Below are positions 56,471 to 64,000 of a DNA stretch of 64,000 nt, piece after piece; position 1 is the first letter of the stretch, and every line of letters begins with the position of its first letter. The DNA is from DATGPD01 sp031423015 (GTDB taxonomy: Bacteria > Planctomycetota > UBA1135 > UBA2386). Location: positions 1-64,000 of the forward strand of contig JANPER010000277.1 in NCBI GenBank assembly GCA_031423015.1. The letters are read 5' to 3'. Both the position numbers and the translations under genes were made by a program. The notes below the pieces were generated by a model. It was given only the letters and a program-made list of their open reading frames with translations, had not been told where the DNA came from and searched no databases.

Positions 56471-59400
56471 ATGCTGCTCACGGACCTCTTTGCTGGCAGC
56501 GCCGCGCGCCATGCCGACCAGCCGGCGATCGACATCCCGCCTGGTCCCGCGCGCCAAGGGCGTGTGGTCGTCACCTATGCCGAACTGGCCGCCATGGCCG
56601 AAGCGGTGCGGCGGGAACTCGCGCCGCAGATCACCGGCGAGTGCACGGTCGCGATCTTGCTGCCGCGCACGACGCCGTGGCTGTACGCGGCGCAGCTCGG
56701 GGTGCTGCAGGCTGGCGCCGCGCACGTCTGTCTCGATCCCTCGTTTCCGCCGGCGCACGTGCAGCACGTGCTGCGCGATGCACGCGCAGTAGCGGTCGTC
56801 ACGGACGCCCGCGGTGCGGCCACGCTGGCGAGCGCCGCCGCGTCGGACTTCACGCCGCTGATCGTGACCGTGCCGTGCGCGATCGCGTCCCCCTCGCCGG
56901 CTATCGCGCCTGCGCCCGCCTGGTTGCACGCGCGCAGCCTCGCCTACGTGATCTACACCTCGGGCACGACCGGCTTGCAGAAGGGCGTACTGCTCGAACA
57001 CCAAGGTGCGGTGAACTTGATCACGCAGGGCGTCGCGCGTTTTGGCCTCGGCAGCAGCGACCGTGTGGCGCAAGGTAGCTCGGCCGCGTACGACTCGTCG
57101 ATCGAGGAGACCTGGCTCGCGCTCGCCAGCGGCGCCACCCTCGTCGTGCTCGACGACGAGACCGTGCGGCTCGGACCCGACTTGGTGCCGTGGCTGCGCC
57201 GCGAGCGCGTCACCGTGATCTGCCCGCCGCCGACGTTGCTGCGCGCGATGGACTGTCGATCGCCGCACCAGGAGCTGCCCGATCTCCGTCTGTGCTACGT
57301 CGGCGGTGAGGCGTTGCCCAAAGACCTGGCTGACCGTTGGGGCGGCGCGCTGTGGCTCGAGAACGGCTATGGCCCGACCGAGTGCACCGTCACCGTCGTG
57401 CGCGAGCGCGTGCAACCGAACCAGCCGGTGTCGATCGGCACGCCGGTGCCGCCGCACACCGCGTGGGTCTTGGACGAACGACAACAGCCGGTGGTTGACG
57501 GCACGCCGGGTGAACTCTGCATCGCCGGCATCGGGCTCGCGCGCGGCTACCTGAACGCGCCCGAACTCACCGCCGTGCGCTTTCCGACGCTGCCGAACAT
57601 CGGGCGCGTCTATCGCACCGGCGACCTGGTGCAACGCGACCCCGAGGGGCGGCTGTTCTACCTTGGGCGCATCGACGCGCAGGTGAAGCTGCGCGGCTAT
57701 CGCATGGAGCTGGAAGCGATCGAGACGGTGCTGGCGGGCTGCGCCGGCGTGCGCGAGGTCGCGTGCTGTGTGCAGGGCGAGGGCGCGGACCGGCTCCTCG
57801 CGGCGCACGTGGTGCCCGCCGACGCCGCGGCGCCGCCGGCGTTCGATGGGCTCGAGCGCGCGGTGCTTGCGGTTCTGCCGGAGTACATGGTGCCGGCGCG
57901 CTTTGGCTTGGTGTCCGCGCTGCCGCGCACCATCGGCGGCAAGGTCGATCGCAAGGCGTTGCCCCTGCTCGGCGGCGAAGGGCGAAGCGAGCGGCGAGCG
58001 CCCGCCGTGGCGCCGACGTCGGCCCGCCAGCATCGCGTGCGGGCGGCGTTCGCGGCCGTGCTCGGCGTCGCACCCGCCAGCATTGATCTTGCCGCCGACT
58101 TCTTCGCGCTCGGCGGTGACTCGCTGCGCGCGGCGTTGTTGGTGTCGCGGCTGCGCCGGCACCAAGGCGACGAACACATCGCGGTGCGCGACGTGTACGA
58201 GGCTCCGTCGGTCGCGGGCCTGGCGGCGGTGCTGGAGCGTGCGTCCGAGGCTGCGCCCGCCGCGCCTCGGTCGGCGCGCGCGCCCAGCGACGTTCGCGGC
58301 CACCCGGTGCTCGCGACCCTGGTGCAGGCCGTGTGGCTGCTCGCGTTCTTGGTGCTGACATCGACGCTCGGCTACGTGGTCGCCTTCGAGCTGGTGCCAT
58401 GGCTGTTCGCGACCGTCGATCTGACGGTCCTGTTGTTGTTGGCTCCGTGGTTCGCGAGCCTCGGCGTGCTGGCCTACGCGGTCGTCGCGCTCTGGCTGGC
58501 GGTGTTGGCGAAGGAGCTGCTGATCGGGCGCTATCAGCCCATCGCCGTGCCAGTGTGGAGTTCGTTCTACGTCCGGCACTGGATCGTGCAGCGGTTGGTG
58601 CGCGCGGTGCCGTGGTCGCTGGTCAGCGGCTCGGAGGCGAACCACGCCGCCCTGCGCGCGCTCGGCGCACGCATCGGCAGGCGCGTGCACATCCACCGCG
58701 GTGCCGACCTGCTCGACGGCGGTTGGGATCTGCTCCACATCGGCGACGACGTGACCCTGGCGCGCGAGGTGGACCTCGGGCTCTGTCAACTCGAGGATGG
58801 TGAACTGATCGTCGGCGCGGTGCGCCTCGGCGACGGGGCGATCCTTGAGACGCGCGCCGGCACCGGCGCGGATGTCGAAGTCGGCGCCGGGGCACGGTTG
58901 CGGTCGCTGTCCTACTTGCCGCGCGGCGCGCGCGTGCCCGTGGGCGAACTATGGGACGGCGTGCCCGCCGAGCGAGCCGGGCGCGCGCCTGACCCGCCAC
59001 CGGTGGATGTCCAAAGCCGTGCCCTGTCGCCGTGGCTCTACACGGCGTTCCTGTTGGCGGCGCGCGTGCTCTGGGCGCCCGTCGTGGCGTTGCCGTTCAC
59101 CGCGGTCGTGGTTTGCACGGTCACCATCCTCGGCATCGACACGCGCGCGCTGGTGACGTGGTTGTGCGTCGACGGTCCGTCGTCGCACGTGGCGTGGGTC
59201 GCCATCGTGCTGGCGCTCGCGGTGCTCGCGCTGCCGTTGTCGCTGCTGGCGCGCGCGCTCGCGCTGCGCTTCACACCCGCCGTGCCGGCCGGCACGCACA
59301 GTCGCTGGTCGCTGCTGTACCTGCGTGCGGCCATGCGCAACGAGATCTTGGAGGCGGCGGGGATCTGGTTGTCGGGGACGCTGTTCTGGCCGTGGTGGCT

Positions 59401-61576
59401 GCGCCTGGCGGGCATGCGCATCGGCCGGGACTGCGAGGTGAGCACGATCCTCGACGCGCTCCCCGAACACGTGCAGATCGGCGGTGGCAGCTTCCTCGCC
59501 GACGGTATCTATCTCGGCGTGCCGCAGCAGCACCAGGGACGGGTGACTGTCTTGGCTACCGTGCTGGGCGCGCGCACGTTTCTCGGCAATCACGTCGTGA
59601 TCGATGCCGGGCAGCGCCTGCCCGACGATCTGCTGATCGGCGTGAACACGATCGCGGACGACGCGCGCATGCCGGGGGGCAGCGCGTGGTTCGGCCATCC
59701 AGCGTTCGCGCTGCCGCGCCGCGAGGTCGTGCAGGTCGACCGCCGCCTCACGCACACGCCGGGGATCGTGCGCTACGCCAACCGATTGTTCTGGGAAAGC
59801 CTGCGCATGCTGCTGCCGGCGCTGCCCCTTCTGCTGGGCCTTTGGTGGTTCGACGAAGTGGGAGCGGCGCGCGACGGCACCGCGCTCGCGTTGGTCGTCC
59901 ACGTGTCGCTGGCGACGCTCGCCGTCGGGGCCGCGTTGGCCGGCGTGGTGCTCGCCCTCAAGTGGCTGTTGCTCGGCCGCGTTCGGCCTGGTCAGCACGG
60001 ACTGTGGTCGTGCTGGGCGAGCCGCTGGGACTTCCACTACGTGGTTTGGCAGCAATACGGGCGAGCCATGCTCGGGCCGCTCGAAGGCACGCTGCTGCTG
60101 GCGTGGTACCTGCGCGCCATGGGCATGCGGATCGGCCGCGGGGTCGTGCTCGGTCAGGGCTTCGCGCAGGTGGTCGATCCCGACATGCTGACGATCGAGG
60201 ACGGCGCCACGGTGCACGCGATGTTCCAGGCGCACAGCTTCGAAGACCGCGTGCTCAAGATCGACCGCGTCCGCCTCGGCAAACGCTGCACGGTGGGGCA
60301 GGGCGCGGTCGTGCTGTATGGCGCCGACATCGGCGACGGCGCGCGCGTCATGCCGCACAGCGTGGTGATGAAGCGCGAGGTGTTGTTGCCGCAGCGCGAC
60401 TACGCGGGTGTGCCGACGGCTGAAGTGCGAGCGATTGTGGTGGGTGCGCCGAGCGAGGGTCGCGGCGCGGAGGCACCCGCGAGCGCGCCGTCCCCCGCGC
60501 GCGACGCGTCCCGCGACCCGGCGCTCGACGTGGCGCGCGGCCTCGCGGTGATCGGCATGCTCTGGCTGCACTTCGTGCCCGAGCCCGACCAAGGGCAGAC
60601 CACGTTCGCGACGCTTGTCGGCGCGAGTTTGCACCTGCTTGAAGGTGTGCCCGCGGCGCTGTTCTTGGTGTTGGCCGGCATGGCCTGGGCGCTGCAGGCG
60701 ACGCCGGTCGAGCCCGCGCGCGGTCGCGCGCTGCGACCCGCCTACGTGGGCCGTCGTTGCATGGCGCTGGCGGCGCTCGGGGTGCCGTTCTGGCTGTTCG
60801 TGTGGCCAACCGACGTGCTGCTGCCGATGGCGATCATGCTGCCGCTCGTCGCCTGGTTGCAGCGCCTGGGCTACGCGACGTTGCTCGGCGTCGGAGCGAC
60901 GCTGCTCGCGCTCGTGCCCGTGGCGACCGCGCTGTTCGGCGGGTTCATCGCTAGCGATTGCCTCGACGATGGCTCGCACCTCGCCAACCATCAGTTCGGT
61001 TGGATGACGCTGCGCTACTTCCTGTTCGACGGCAGCTACCCCCTGCTGCCGTGGCTGGCGTTGCCGCTGCTCGGCGCGGCGCTCGTGCTTGCGGGCTATG
61101 GCGAGCGAGCGCGCAGCACGCGCTGGTTCTGGCTCGCGCTGCCGATGACCGTCGTCGCCTGGTCGATCGGCAGCTGGGCCGAAGCGAACGCTGAGTCGCT
61201 CGGCGACCTCGCGCCGCACTTGACTGCGACCTGGCAGCCCACGTCGGTCCCCTTCCTGCTGCGCGTCAGCGCCGCCGCCATCGCCGTGATCGCCGGCCTG
61301 TCGTGGTGCATGCAGCGCGCTGGCCTGCCGCGTTGGCTGCATCCAGTGGCGTGCTTCGGCCGCGCCTCGCTCACGCACTACGTCGGCCACATCGGCTTGG
61401 TCTACGTCGCGCTGCGCATCGCTTGGCCCGCCGAAGACTGGCCGATCGCCGTCGGCATCGCCGCGGCGCTCGGCTACTTGGCGGTCGCGGTGCCGTTGAC
61501 GGTGTGGTGGTTCCGCGCGTTCCGGCGCGGACCACTGGAAGGCGCCCTCGCACGTTGCTCGGGAAAGGCGTGCTGA
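56471..61576 (+). CDS. Pls/PosA-like membrane NRPS with fused C-terminal acyltransferase-like domain
   Basis: 1701 residues. Adenylation domain ~20-505: YTSGTTGLQKG at 162, NGYGPTE at 298, YRTGDL at 381, RGYRMELE at 408, catalytic K491; D208 fits the amino-group-binding Asp, so an alpha-amino acid is the likely substrate. Carrier domain ~515-590, pantetheine serine S551 in LGGDSL. Then three blocks, each membrane helices plus a left-handed beta-helix: ~613-830, ~854-1075, ~1107-1320 (hexapeptide repeats such as MRIGRDCEVS). This is the architecture of epsilon-poly-lysine synthetase, where the blocks join monomers. The last ~350 residues (DVARGLAVIGMLWLHF, CFGRASLTHYVGHIG) are a ~10-helix DUF418/DUF1624 (HGSNAT-like) domain, not part of Pls. 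There is no thioesterase domain. Confidence 0.88.
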   Translation: MLLTDLFAGSAARHADQPAIDIPPGPARQGRVVVTYAELAAMAEAVRRELAPQITGECTVAILLPRTTPWLYAAQLGVLQAGAAHVCLDPSFPPAHVQHVLRDARAVAVVTDARGAATLASAAASDFTPLIVTVPCAIASPSPAIAPAPAWLHARSLAYVIYTSGTTGLQKGVLLEHQGAVNLITQGVARFGLGSSDRVAQGSSAAYDSSIEETWLALASGATLVVLDDETVRLGPDLVPWLRRERVTVICPPPTLLRAMDCRSPHQELPDLRLCYVGGEALPKDLADRWGGALWLENGYGPTECTVTVVRERVQPNQPVSIGTPVPPHTAWVLDERQQPVVDGTPGELCIAGIGLARGYLNAPELTAVRFPTLPNIGRVYRTGDLVQRDPEGRLFYLGRIDAQVKLRGYRMELEAIETVLAGCAGVREVACCVQGEGADRLLAAHVVPADAAAPPAFDGLERAVLAVLPEYMVPARFGLVSALPRTIGGKVDRKALPLLGGEGRSERRAPAVAPTSARQHRVRAAFAAVLGVAPASIDLAADFFALGGDSLRAALLVSRLRRHQGDEHIAVRDVYEAPSVAGLAAVLERASEAAPAAPRSARAPSDVRGHPVLATLVQAVWLLAFLVLTSTLGYVVAFELVPWLFATVDLTVLLLLAPWFASLGVLAYAVVALWLAVLAKELLIGRYQPIAVPVWSSFYVRHWIVQRLVRAVPWSLVSGSEANHAALRALGARIGRRVHIHRGADLLDGGWDLLHIGDDVTLAREVDLGLCQLEDGELIVGAVRLGDGAILETRAGTGADVEVGAGARLRSLSYLPRGARVPVGELWDGVPAERAGRAPDPPPVDVQSRALSPWLYTAFLLAARVLWAPVVALPFTAVVVCTVTILGIDTRALVTWLCVDGPSSHVAWVAIVLALAVLALPLSLLARALALRFTPAVPAGTHSRWSLLYLRAAMRNEILEAAGIWLSGTLFWPWWLRLAGMRIGRDCEVSTILDALPEHVQIGGGSFLADGIYLGVPQQHQGRVTVLATVLGARTFLGNHVVIDAGQRLPDDLLIGVNTIADDARMPGGSAWFGHPAFALPRREVVQVDRRLTHTPGIVRYANRLFWESLRMLLPALPLLLGLWWFDEVGAARDGTALALVVHVSLATLAVGAALAGVVLALKWLLLGRVRPGQHGLWSCWASRWDFHYVVWQQYGRAMLGPLEGTLLLAWYLRAMGMRIGRGVVLGQGFAQVVDPDMLTIEDGATVHAMFQAHSFEDRVLKIDRVRLGKRCTVGQGAVVLYGADIGDGARVMPHSVVMKREVLLPQRDYAGVPTAEVRAIVVGAPSEGRGAEAPASAPSPARDASRDPALDVARGLAVIGMLWLHFVPEPDQGQTTFATLVGASLHLLEGVPAALFLVLAGMAWALQATPVEPARGRALRPAYVGRRCMALAALGVPFWLFVWPTDVLLPMAIMLPLVAWLQRLGYATLLGVGATLLALVPVATALFGGFIASDCLDDGSHLANHQFGWMTLRYFLFDGSYPLLPWLALPLLGAALVLAGYGERARSTRWFWLALPMTVVAWSIGSWAEANAESLGDLAPHLTATWQPTSVPFLLRVSAAAIAVIAGLSWCMQRAGLPRWLHPVACFGRASLTHYVGHIGLVYVALRIAWPAEDWPIAVGIAAALGYLAVAVPLTVWWFRAFRRGPLEGALARCSGKAC

Positions 61577-61884
61577 CCCCGCCAGCCGTCGGTTGGCGTC
61601 GCGAGCGCATTCCGAATCGCAACGTCGCCTCCAGACCCGCTGATTCACCGCGACCTTCGTAGGCGTCTCGTGGGAAGGGGCCGCGAAACACGCGGGTCAC
61701 ACCAGCAACTTCAACGCGTCCGCGGTCGCAGGCTCTTGACACACTGCACCCCACGGCGTCAGGTACGCAAGTCAGCGAGAGAGTGCCTGCAACGCCCGCA
61801 GCGCCTGTCGGGGCAAGTCAGGGCACTGCACTGGCCAAGTCGCATGCCGCGGATTGCGTCAGGGTGAGGCCGGTGTGTCAACCC
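61577..61884. other. Intergenic region before the last gene
   Basis: A 308-bp gap with lower GC towards its right side. A TTGACA-like hexamer occurs at 61736-61741 (CTTGACACACTG), but no matching -10 box was found at the right spacing. No RNA or protein gene is recognised. Confidence 0.4.
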
Positions 61885-64000
61885 ATGCGTTTGAGTCCCA
61901 TGGCCTACCGTCTCCTCGTCCTCTTGGTCGCGTCCTCGTTCGCAACGCATGGGAAGGGCCACTCCGGTGAGTCCGCCCCGATGCTGCAGCAAGAACAGCA
62001 GCAACGATCAGCGCTGCCAAGTCAGGGCAAAGAAGACGAGTTGCGTCGGCTCGTCGAAAGCAAATTTGATGTCAAGGCAACGCTAGCGAGGAAGGATGTC
62101 GAGGCGACGAAGGCGCTGGCCGACAGGCTCCTCAAGGAAGGCAGCGAGACAAAGAACCTACTCGAGCAACGGTATGTGCTTTTCAGGATGGCGATCGACG
62201 TGGCGGAGACCATCGGGGAGGCTGCGGTCGTCGGCGGAGGAATCCAAGGGCTCGGCAGAGAGTTCGGCCTCGACACCTCGATCCTCCGGTTCAACAGTGC
62301 CAAGAACATGGCCCGCAACGGCCAGAATGGGTGCGCCGCGGCCGCGCTGCTGGAGTTGTTCGTTGCTGCGGGCCGCGAGCTGATCATTGCGAATCCCGCG
62401 CGAGCCCGAAGTGCGTTGCGCGAGGCCGAGGGGCAGGCGCGCCGGTTGAGTGGTGATCGTGTCGCTTATCAAGCGGCGCTGGAATCGATTCGTGCCCTGA
62501 AGGATGCGATCCACCCAGCCGATGGCGGGAAGCTCGTTTCGCGGACCGCGGTCCCACCCGCGGCGCACCCTGATCGGGCCAGGGCCCGAGACACGATCAA
62601 GAGCAAGCACGGCGACTTCAAAGCCAAGGCAACGAGACAGCAGAATGCGCTTGTCGTGCAAGACCTTGATGAGGGCACCGCCGACAGCAATCCCCCGGGT
62701 GCAAGGTACGAGTACTTGCAAGCGACCATCTATTTTGGCGCGCGCGTCGGTGATCCGCTCATCATCTCCCAAGCGGTTGAGGAGATCTGCCAGCAGTTTG
62801 AAGTCGACGTTCCGCAGGTTCGCCTGGGCGCGGCGCACGACGCTGTGCTAGGCGAGTACGTAGATGCCGAGCATCTGATGCGGATGTTCCTGGACGCGGC
62901 TCGCGCGGCGATGGGCGAGAACCATGGTTTGGTGCAGGAGGCTCTGAAGCACGCGGAGGCGCAGCGCGACCGACACCGGAGCGGTGCCCGCTACAAGGAG
63001 TTATGCGCAGAGTTTCTCGCCGCGCAGCAGAGCTGCGCCGATGCGCAACGTGAGGCGGCTCTGCGTGCAGCGCTGAAAGCGAGTCCCGAGAGCATGCAAC
63101 CAGCTGAGGACCTCGGGTGGTTCTTGTGCGCGGTGCGCGAGGACTGGTCAGGCGGGTTGTCGCTCCTTGCCAAGGGCAACATGTTGCATGTGTCAAGCGG
63201 GATACCCGTGAGTGAGATCGCTCGCAAGGAGTTGGTGATCCCGATGACCGACGACGATGCCTATGAGATTGCGGGGGCATGGTGGACTGCCGCAACATCG
63301 CGTGACACTCCGTCGGCCGAGCGATTGGCATTGAGGCGTCACGCGGGTGATTGGTATCGCAAGCTCAGCCACCTCGAAGACCTGCGCCGCGACATGGTGC
63401 ACAAGCGTCTCGATGAGCTGAAGGATGTTCCTACGCCGGTCGTCGTTGCTCAGGCCGCGGCCGCGGTGGCCAACGTCAAGACGAGGGTCCCACGCGTCGT
63501 CGCAACGGGCACACCGCAAGTCGACGAGGCCATCGAAATGGCCCTGACCTGGCTAGCAAGGCATCAGGATGATGAGGGCCAATGGGATTGCGATGGCTTC
63601 ATGCAGCACGACTTGGAGGGCGCGCCGTCCTCTGGATCTGGCGACCCGCTGCACGACGTGGGCGTTACCGGGTTGGCCTTGCTCGCCTTCCTCAGCGCAG
63701 AAAGCCCTTCGAATTCCGGGGCGTACAGAGCCCAGATCCAAAAGGGTATCGATTGGCTCGAGTCACAGCAATCACTCGAGGGACAGTCGGTTGGGCTCAT
63801 CGGTACCGATGCCTCGCATCACTTCATCTACGACCACGCAATCGCAACCGTGGCCCTGTGCCAGGCCTTCGGTGCGTCGTCGAAGGACAATGCGCTCAAG
63901 AACACAGCGCAGCGGGCGATCAACTACCTGGAGGTCCACCGCAATCCGAAAGGGTGCTGGCGCTACCAGAGGCAGGCCCGTGACAACGATGTGTCGGTGA
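61885..64000 (+). CDS. Large secreted protein with C-terminal prenyltransferase/squalene-oxidase-like repeats (partial)
   Basis: The frame is open from ATG 61885 to the right edge (705 codons), so the C-terminus is missing. The signal peptide is YRLLVLLVASSFATHGKG. Residues ~30-330 are helical and unrecognised. Around 405-510 the stretch DWSGGLSLLAKGNMLHVSSG and WWTAATSRDTPSAERL resembles the 'GLxLLAKG ... WW' segment common in planctomycete proteins. From ~550 there are alpha/alpha-barrel repeats like squalene cyclase or prenyltransferases (MALTWLARHQDDEGQWD, KGIDWLESQQSL, AINYLEVHRNPKGCWRY). Base composition is less GC-rich than the genes to its left, which may mean later acquisition. It is not known to have enzymatic activity. 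Confidence 0.75.
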   Translation, partial: MRLSPMAYRLLVLLVASSFATHGKGHSGESAPMLQQEQQQRSALPSQGKEDELRRLVESKFDVKATLARKDVEATKALADRLLKEGSETKNLLEQRYVLFRMAIDVAETIGEAAVVGGGIQGLGREFGLDTSILRFNSAKNMARNGQNGCAAAALLELFVAAGRELIIANPARARSALREAEGQARRLSGDRVAYQAALESIRALKDAIHPADGGKLVSRTAVPPAAHPDRARARDTIKSKHGDFKAKATRQQNALVVQDLDEGTADSNPPGARYEYLQATIYFGARVGDPLIISQAVEEICQQFEVDVPQVRLGAAHDAVLGEYVDAEHLMRMFLDAARAAMGENHGLVQEALKHAEAQRDRHRSGARYKELCAEFLAAQQSCADAQREAALRAALKASPESMQPAEDLGWFLCAVREDWSGGLSLLAKGNMLHVSSGIPVSEIARKELVIPMTDDDAYEIAGAWWTAATSRDTPSAERLALRRHAGDWYRKLSHLEDLRRDMVHKRLDELKDVPTPVVVAQAAAAVANVKTRVPRVVATGTPQVDEAIEMALTWLARHQDDEGQWDCDGFMQHDLEGAPSSGSGDPLHDVGVTGLALLAFLSAESPSNSGAYRAQIQKGIDWLESQQSLEGQSVGLIGTDASHHFIYDHAIATVALCQAFGASSKDNALKNTAQRAINYLEVHRNPKGCWRYQRQARDNDVSV

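Noticed and set aside
58949..61648. 899-codon open frame on the minus strand
   Set aside because: Antisense to the NRPS gene, with Arg/His/Gln-rich translation and no recognisable domain.

Overview
This is a GC-rich chromosomal window that most resembles Planctomycetota, probably one of the deep-sea or Poly30-like lineages. That placement is an inference from gene content and was not tested by a search. Supporting signs are large secreted Kelch, FG-GAP and galactose-oxidase-like proteins, several sharing one cysteine-containing C-terminal domain; an ECF sigma factor with remnants of an ECF/Ser-Thr-kinase pair; a type II methionine aminopeptidase; a plant-type membrane pyrophosphatase; and a C-terminal protein with the 'GLxLLAKG' segment typical of planctomycete secreted proteins.

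Layout. 1-4.4 kb: surface-glycan genes (glycosyltransferase running off the left edge, HDOD protein, flippase, GT2). 4.5-9.1 kb: two secreted beta-propeller proteins. 9.2-14.4 kb: soluble pyrophosphatase, methyltransferase, MoaD-like protein, ABC-F ATPase, lipoprotein. 14.5-18.6 kb: a scarred region with a 5'-truncated FG-GAP gene, an intact VapBC-like module, a kinase 5' remnant, a frameshifted secreted protein and an ECF sigma factor. 18.7-23.6 kb: an operon of two LPP20-type lipoproteins and a caspase-Kelch lipoprotein. 23.9-34.4 kb: mostly core metabolism and housekeeping (leucine dehydrogenase, mannosyltransferase-like protein, GT4, MetAP-II, DUF1028, KBL, thioesterase, ClpN-like, DUF255). 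34.4-37.0 kb: RsfS, apparently starting at AUU, and the membrane pyrophosphatase. 37.1-41.4 kb: an IS66-type MITE, a decayed toxin-antitoxin pair, FG-GAP and galactose-oxidase-like secreted proteins, and a (CT)28 microsatellite. 41.7-51.0 kb: DedA protein, an ABC export operon, FHA protein, three coupled GT4 genes and a carboxypeptidase-regulatory-like membrane protein. 51.3-61.6 kb: an HD phosphohydrolase, an IS91 fragment plus toxin-antitoxin insertion bracketed by ~190-bp direct repeats, then a methyltransferase and a 1701-residue NRPS-like protein. 61.9 kb to the end: a partial large secreted protein.

The most notable system is the methyltransferase plus megasynthetase at 54.8-61.6 kb. 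The synthetase has the order adenylation, carrier, then three repeated membrane/left-handed-beta-helix blocks, as in epsilon-poly-lysine synthetase (Pls/PosA class), with an extra C-terminal multi-pass acyltransferase-like domain. A membrane-made isopeptide homopolymer or a modified amino-acid conjugate is a reasonable hypothesis. The window also shows a recurring pattern: three PIN-type toxin-antitoxin modules each sit at a junction of broken or duplicated genes.

I recognised no rRNA, tRNA, CRISPR array, riboswitch or replication origin.
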